Below are positions 34,681 to 38,264 of a DNA stretch of 38,264 nucleotides, in pieces. The notes beneath the pieces are model-generated. The model was given only the letters and a program-made list of their open reading frames with translations. It was not told the origin of the DNA and ran no database searches. The DNA is taken from contig NZ_JAFKCV010000022.1 in the NCBI RefSeq assembly GCF_017254865.1, positions 1 to 38,264 on the forward strand, read 5' to 3'. Every line of letters starts with the position of its first letter. Within the stretch, counting starts at the first letter, position 1. Made by a program: the position numbers and the translations under genes. The stretch is from Bowmanella dokdonensis (GTDB lineage Bacteria > Pseudomonadota > Gammaproteobacteria > Enterobacterales > Alteromonadaceae).

Positions 34681-35278
34681 GTTCCTTAAGGGTTTTACTG
34701 CCGCGACTTTGGGACTGGTTGACAACTACCAGTAACAGGGCGTGGCTGATTTCATGAAAGGCCCGCCCGATACGCTGCCGCTCTGCCAGGGGCAGCGCTT
34801 TACTGCCTCTGGCCAGGTGGCCGGCCACATGATCGATGACCAGTTCATCATGCTGTTCGTCCAGGGGCATGAGTTCCGGAATGGCAAACATGCCCTGGAC
34901 CAGATGCAGCAGACCGCGCTGCTGACGGTAGAGGGCCAGCATATGATCGACGAATTGTTCGACGAACCTGGAGCTGGAATGGGGGAGTTGCCGGCCGTCG
35001 TTTTCCAGCGTAACGGCCATTTGCTCAAGCCACTGCTGGCCCATGGCATAGAGTATGGCCTGTTTATTGGGAAAATAGTGGTAGAGGGTGCCCACCGATA
35101 TCCCCACTTCCTCGGCAATTCTGATGGTGGTCAGGTTATGGGTGCCGAGTTTCTCCAGCAGTCCACCCGCCACTTCGAGGATTTGCTCGCGCCTGGCCCG
35201 GGATCGACGCTGTGTAGGGGTACTGCGTGGATCCAGGGATTTGGTTCCTGGTTGATGGTGCTTGTCTGCCAATCTCAA
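34640..35278 (-). CDS. TetR/AcrR-family regulator coupled to the second puuB
   Basis: A 212-residue TetR-type regulator. The helix-turn-helix is at about residues 27-72 (REQILEVAGGLLEKLG, TTIRIAEEVGISVGTLYHYFPNKQAILYAM); the rest is the ligand-binding helical domain. There is no ATG in the N-terminal region, so it must start at a TTG: 35278, overlapping the puuB-like stop as TTGA, or 35272 two codons later. Probable targets are the two dyads in the divergent promoter at 36657-36695. It converges on and overlaps the end of speB. Effector likely a polyamine or a gamma-glutamyl derivative, by context only. Confidence 0.85.
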   Translation of the reverse strand: MRLADKHHQPGTKSLDPRSTPTQRRSRARREQILEVAGGLLEKLGTHNLTTIRIAEEVGISVGTLYHYFPNKQAILYAMGQQWLEQMAVTLENDGRQLPHSSSRFVEQFVDHMLALYRQQRGLLHLVQGMFAIPELMPLDEQHDELVIDHVAGHLARGSKALPLAERQRIGRAFHEISHALLLVVVNQSQSRGSKTLKELRLLLQTLLDSHA

Positions 35279-36558
35279 CTTCCCAGTTTATCTCTTAGCG
35301 AATAATACAGCATGCCCGCCACCATGCCCGGGTAGCGCAACAGGGTACTGCCGGGAAAGGTTGGGGTCGGGTAGCTGGCCATCAGATCAAAGCCAAAGGG
35401 CGTCCCAGCAATAGCATCATCGATGAGCTTGCCCGCCAGGGTTGCCAGGGCTACCCCATGACCGGAGTAGCCCTGGGCGACATAAATACGTTGATCCAGA
35501 CACTGGAAATGCGGCATGCGGTTCATCGTGATGGCCAGGGTACCACCCCAGCCGTATTCCAGTTCGACATCCTTCAATTGCGGAAAGATCTCCTCCAGGT
35601 GGGGGCGCACAAAGGATCTGATATCATCGGGAAAACGGGATGAGTAGTTTTCTCCACCACCGAATAACAGGCGGTGATCGGCGGTGGTACGGAAATAATT
35701 GATCACAAATTTCGAATCGGCCACCGCAGCATTATTGCGGATCAGCGCCCTGGCCCCGCTTTCACCCAGTGGTTGGGTGGTGACAATAAAATTATTGATG
35801 GGCATGATCTTGCCTGCCACCTGCGGGAAGAGCTTACCCAGATACCCGTTGCAGCCTAATACCAGCCGCTTGGCCCGGACCAGCCCTTGTTCTGTCCTGA
35901 CCCGCAGACCCTGCTGATCAGAATCGATAGCGGTCACCCGACTTTGCTCATGCAGGCTGGCGCCGGCCTGCTGGGCGGCTTTTGCCAGGGCCAGCAGGAA
36001 ATTAAGCGGATGCAGGTGGCCTGCGCGCATGTCCAGCTCGCCTCCATGGTAGCGGGGGCTGGCTAACAACTCCCTCAGTTCGTCCTTTTCTATGTAGCGT
36101 GTATCTTGGTAGCCATACTGCTGATTGAGTTTCCTGACATTATCGCGCATCTCCTGTGCATGGCTGGGCTTGAAGGCCGTATGCAATATACCGGGCACAA
36201 AATCACAGTCTATCTGGTGCCGGCAGATAAGATCCCGCACCAGGTCTACCGAATCCAGGGCCAGTTTCCACAGGGCTTTGGCTCTGACCAAACCCACCTT
36301 GTCTTCCAGAGTCGCTTGATCCACCCGTTGGCCGGGACTGACCTGGCCGCCGTTGCGCCCCGAGGCACCGGCACCGATTTCGTCAGCTTCCAGCAGCAGG
36401 CAATTCAAGCCGCGCCTGGCTGCATGGTAGGCCGTCGACACCCCGGTCAGACCGCCGCCGATGATACAAAGATCCACCTGTTGTTCGCCTGACAGGGCAG
36501 GGCAGTCCAGGCTCTGATTGCGTGTCTGCTGATAAAACTGCTGAGATCTGTCTTGCAT
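35275..36558 (-). CDS. Gamma-glutamylputrescine oxidoreductase-like protein (second copy)
   Basis: FAD-dependent DAO-family oxidase of 427 residues, similar in layout to the PuuB at 21637: VDLCIIGGGLTGVSTAYHAARRG at the FAD site, IGAGASGRNGGQVSPGQR, and C-terminal YVAQGYSGHGVALATLAGK. The frame extends 25 codons further, but ATG 36558 has GGAGAG eight bases upstream and matches the family. It is divergent from a second glutamine synthetase-like gene, so this is probably a parallel module for another polyamine such as cadaverine, spermidine or diaminopropane; substrate unproven. The TetR gene follows by coupled overlap. Confidence 0.88.
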   Translation of the reverse strand: MQDRSQQFYQQTRNQSLDCPALSGEQQVDLCIIGGGLTGVSTAYHAARRGLNCLLLEADEIGAGASGRNGGQVSPGQRVDQATLEDKVGLVRAKALWKLALDSVDLVRDLICRHQIDCDFVPGILHTAFKPSHAQEMRDNVRKLNQQYGYQDTRYIEKDELRELLASPRYHGGELDMRAGHLHPLNFLLALAKAAQQAGASLHEQSRVTAIDSDQQGLRVRTEQGLVRAKRLVLGCNGYLGKLFPQVAGKIMPINNFIVTTQPLGESGARALIRNNAAVADSKFVINYFRTTADHRLLFGGGENYSSRFPDDIRSFVRPHLEEIFPQLKDVELEYGWGGTLAITMNRMPHFQCLDQRIYVAQGYSGHGVALATLAGKLIDDAIAGTPFGFDLMASYPTPTFPGSTLLRYPGMVAGMLYYSLRDKLGS

Positions 36559-36656
36559 AGGTTGCGCTCTCCAACAGGATGCCTGACCAAAACCATACTG
36601 CCCGTCCCATTCAGGAGCGGGAAATTCGCACAATCTTGTTACTGGCGTATTGTTAA

Positions 36657-36673
36657 AGGGTAAAATTTACTCT
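36657..36673. promoter_or_regulatory. 17-base dyad in the divergent promoter region, operator candidate 1
   Basis: A perfect 11-base palindrome, GTAAAATTTAC (36660-36670), extends to 17 bases with one mismatch on each side. It lies between the second puuB and the second synthetase gene. Confidence 0.45.
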
Positions 36674-36679
36674 AGCATA

Positions 36680-36695
36680 TCGAATAATAATTCGA
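36680..36695. promoter_or_regulatory. 16-base dyad in the divergent promoter region, operator candidate 2
   Basis: TCGAAT and ATTCGA are perfect arms around AATA, ending 29 bases before the synthetase start. Probable site for the nearby TetR regulator. Confidence 0.5.
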
Positions 36696-36724
36696 AATAG
36701 AACCAAGAAAACAACAGGTGAGAT

Positions 36725-38059
36725 ATGGAAGACGTCAAGAAATGGCTGAACAGTCATCGCATCTCAGAAGTGGAATGTCTGGTTCCCGACATGACGGGCA
36801 ACGCCAGGGGTAAATTCATTCCCGCGAAGAAGTTCATTAAGCAGGAAAGCCGCCTGCCCGAGAGTATCCTGATCCAGACGGTGACAGGAGAATATACTAA
36901 CGAACACTACGATATCGTCAGCGAAACGGACTCGGACATGTACCTTGAACCGGATACCTCCACTATCCGGGAGGTACCCTGGGCGGATGAACGAACAGCG
37001 TTGATCATTCACGACTGCTATCTGTCCAGCGGACAGCCTCATCCGTTGTCTACCCGCAATGTATTGAAGAAGATCCTGGCACTGTACCAAAGCAAAAACC
37101 TGACGCCGGTGCTGGCCCCTGAGGTGGAGTTTTTCCTGGTGGCCCAGAATACCGACCCGGATTACGAACTGACCCCGCCGGTGGGACGATCCGGCAGAAG
37201 GGAGTCTGCCAGGCAGAGTTACAGTATCGATGCGGTGAACGAGTTCGAAAAGATCATCGATCAGATGTATGACTACTGCGAGAAAATGGAGCTGGGTATT
37301 GATACCCTGATCCATGAATCGGGCGCCGCGCAGTTTGAAGTCAATTTCCTGCACGGCGATCCGGTCAAACTGGCCGATGAAGTCTTTTTGTTTAAGCGGG
37401 TAGTGCGTGAGATTGCCCTGTCCAATGGCGTTTACGCCACCTTTATGGCCAAGCCCATGCGTCGTGAACCCGGCAGCTCCATGCATATCCACCAGAGCCT
37501 GGTGGACAGCAAGACGGGTCAGAATGCCTTTGCCAGTAAAGACGGCAAGTACTCTCCGCTGTTTTTCAATTATATCGCCGGATTGCAGAAATACGGCCCC
37601 AGCGCCTTATGTTTCTTTGCCCCTAATGTTAATTCCTACCGGCGTTTTACTCCGGACAATTCGGCGCCGATTAACTTTGACTGGGGCTATGACAACCGCA
37701 CCACAGGGTTGCGGGTGCCGGCCAGCGAGCCGGAAGGTTTCAGGGTCGAGAATCGCCTGCCTGGTTCCGATGCCAATCCTTACCTGGCGTTCGCTGCTAC
37801 TCTGGCGTGCGGTTATCTGGGTATCGAAGAAAAGTTGCAGCCGTCTCAGGCCAACGAGGGTAATGCCTATACCCAGGCCATTGAAGTCGCCAGGGATCTG
37901 GAACAGTCACTGCGATTACTGGACAAATGTGAACCACTGCGAAACATCATGGGCGAGGACTTTTCCTATGCCTACCGTTCAGTAAAACGCAACGAGTATG
38001 AAGCCTTCAATGAGGTGATCAGTTCCTGGGAGCGGGAGTTCTTGTTGTTGAATGTGTAG
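36725..38059 (+). CDS. Gamma-glutamylpolyamine synthetase-like protein (second copy)
   Basis: Glutamine synthetase family, 444 residues, with ligand motifs APEVEFFLV, HESGAAQFEVNF, GSSMHIHQSL, PNVNSYRRF and NRTTGLRVP in the same order as the copy at 32374. The N-terminus (VECLVPDMTGNARGKFIPAKKF) differs clearly, so this is an old paralogue rather than a recent duplicate. It resembles the SpuI/SpuB type enzymes of pseudomonads, which glutamylate different amines. AGGTGA precedes the ATG. Divergent from the second PuuB-like gene. Substrate unknown. No clear terminator follows; a heptamer repeat array begins within 10 bases of the stop. Confidence 0.87.
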   Translation: MEDVKKWLNSHRISEVECLVPDMTGNARGKFIPAKKFIKQESRLPESILIQTVTGEYTNEHYDIVSETDSDMYLEPDTSTIREVPWADERTALIIHDCYLSSGQPHPLSTRNVLKKILALYQSKNLTPVLAPEVEFFLVAQNTDPDYELTPPVGRSGRRESARQSYSIDAVNEFEKIIDQMYDYCEKMELGIDTLIHESGAAQFEVNFLHGDPVKLADEVFLFKRVVREIALSNGVYATFMAKPMRREPGSSMHIHQSLVDSKTGQNAFASKDGKYSPLFFNYIAGLQKYGPSALCFFAPNVNSYRRFTPDNSAPINFDWGYDNRTTGLRVPASEPEGFRVENRLPGSDANPYLAFAATLACGYLGIEEKLQPSQANEGNAYTQAIEVARDLEQSLRLLDKCEPLRNIMGEDFSYAYRSVKRNEYEAFNEVISSWEREFLLLNV

Positions 38060-38068
38060 TTGAAGGGA

Positions 38069-38130
38069 CAAGTAACACAAGTAACAAGTGACAGGTGACA
38101 AGTTACGGGTGGCAAGTAACAGGTGACAGG
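38069..38130. repeat. Degenerate tandem 7-base repeat array
   Basis: About eight units of consensus CARGTRA: one at 38069, then continuous seven-base steps from 38078 to 38126 (CAAGTAA, CAAGTGA, CAGGTGA, CAAGTTA, a degenerate unit, CAAGTAA, CAGGTGA). It lies between the synthetase gene and the IS3 left end. Confidence 0.75.
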
Positions 38131-38159
38131 GCTCGTCTGATCCGCCCCTGAAAAAGTAG

Positions 38160-38185
38160 ACACCTTAATTCAAGAGGTAAGGTGT
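38160..38185 (+). promoter_or_regulatory. Hairpin around the transposase ribosome binding site
   Basis: ACACCTTA (38160-38167) and TAAGGTGT (38178-38185) are perfect arms; the loop and adjoining bases hold AGAGG, ending a few bases before the OrfA ATG. Transcripts entering from outside would fold and hide the site. Confidence 0.5.
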
Positions 38186-38187
38186 TT

Positions 38188-38264
38188 ATGAAAGTCACCA
38201 CAAAAAGACGTTATTCGATGGACTTCAAAATAGCCGCCGTGCAGAAGTCCATCTCTTCTCCTGA
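38188..38264 (+). CDS. IS3-family transposase OrfA, N-terminal fragment
   Basis: The first 25 residues are visible before the window ends. Basic start and RRYSMDFKIAAVQ match the beginning of the helix-turn-helix OrfA proteins of IS3-family elements (typically RRYSPEFK). The gene is cut by the window edge, so completeness and frameshift to OrfB cannot be judged. Confidence 0.7.
   Translation, partial: MKVTTKRRYSMDFKIAAVQKSISSP

Larger units (their letters stand above)
38138..38264 (+). mobile_element. IS3-family insertion sequence, left end (runs off the window)
   Basis: The terminal sequence beginning TGATCCGCCCCTG and including GTAGACACC resembles the inverted-repeat ends of IS3-family elements, and an OrfA-like start follows 50 bases in. 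The right end lies outside the window, so the boundary is approximate and no target duplication can be checked. Confidence 0.7.

Noticed and set aside
1-38264. tRNA, rRNA, CRISPR array or prophage genes
   Set aside because: None seen; coding density is high and the gaps are short.

Overview
The window looks like chromosomal DNA of a marine-type gammaproteobacterium, most likely Alteromonadales. This is an inference from gene content: a DUF3083-like protein, a TorF-type porin, PEP-CTERM sorting, a large TonB receptor and a complete putrescine-utilisation locus. No rRNA, tRNA or CRISPR was seen. Mobile DNA lies at both edges: the 3' end of a group II intron on the left (1-126) and the left end of an IS3-family element on the right (from about 38138).

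Region by region. 1-2504: the intron splits a CPBP-type membrane protease gene, followed by aguA-aguB (agmatine to N-carbamoylputrescine to putrescine). 2502-8990: a LysR regulator divergent from an FMN azoreductase, a DUF3083-like gene, a small membrane protein, an M1 peptidase lipoprotein, a secreted protein of unknown function and a VOC-fold protein. 9011-14248: a LysR regulator divergent from an omega-amino acid aminotransferase plus CoA-acylating semialdehyde dehydrogenase operon, with a convergent KamA-type radical SAM aminomutase; together they suggest beta-amino acid metabolism. 14463-16650: a TonB-dependent receptor behind two perfect dyads.

16659-21182 (minus strand) is the most unusual block. 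It encodes a GspC-like inner-membrane protein standing alone, then an apparent operon of a PD40 beta-propeller lipoprotein, a secreted protein ending in a dockerin-like domain, and a cohesin-like protein with a PEP-CTERM tail. It reads as a possible self-contained cohesin-dockerin display system at a Gram-negative surface.

21281-38059 is a putrescine catabolism supercluster. The minus-strand operon runs puuD, spuC, potF, potG, potH, potI, puuR, puuC, porin, puuB, cupin. It is divergent from puuA-speB. A second module follows: a PuuB paralogue coupled to a TetR regulator, divergent from a second gamma-glutamylpolyamine synthetase-like gene. Uptake (porin, PotFGHI), gamma-glutamylation (PuuA-like), oxidation (PuuB, PuuC), hydrolysis to GABA (PuuD) and a parallel transamination route (SpuC) are all present. 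Agmatine can reach putrescine by AguAB or by SpeB. Functions are assigned from family motifs read by eye, without database searches.
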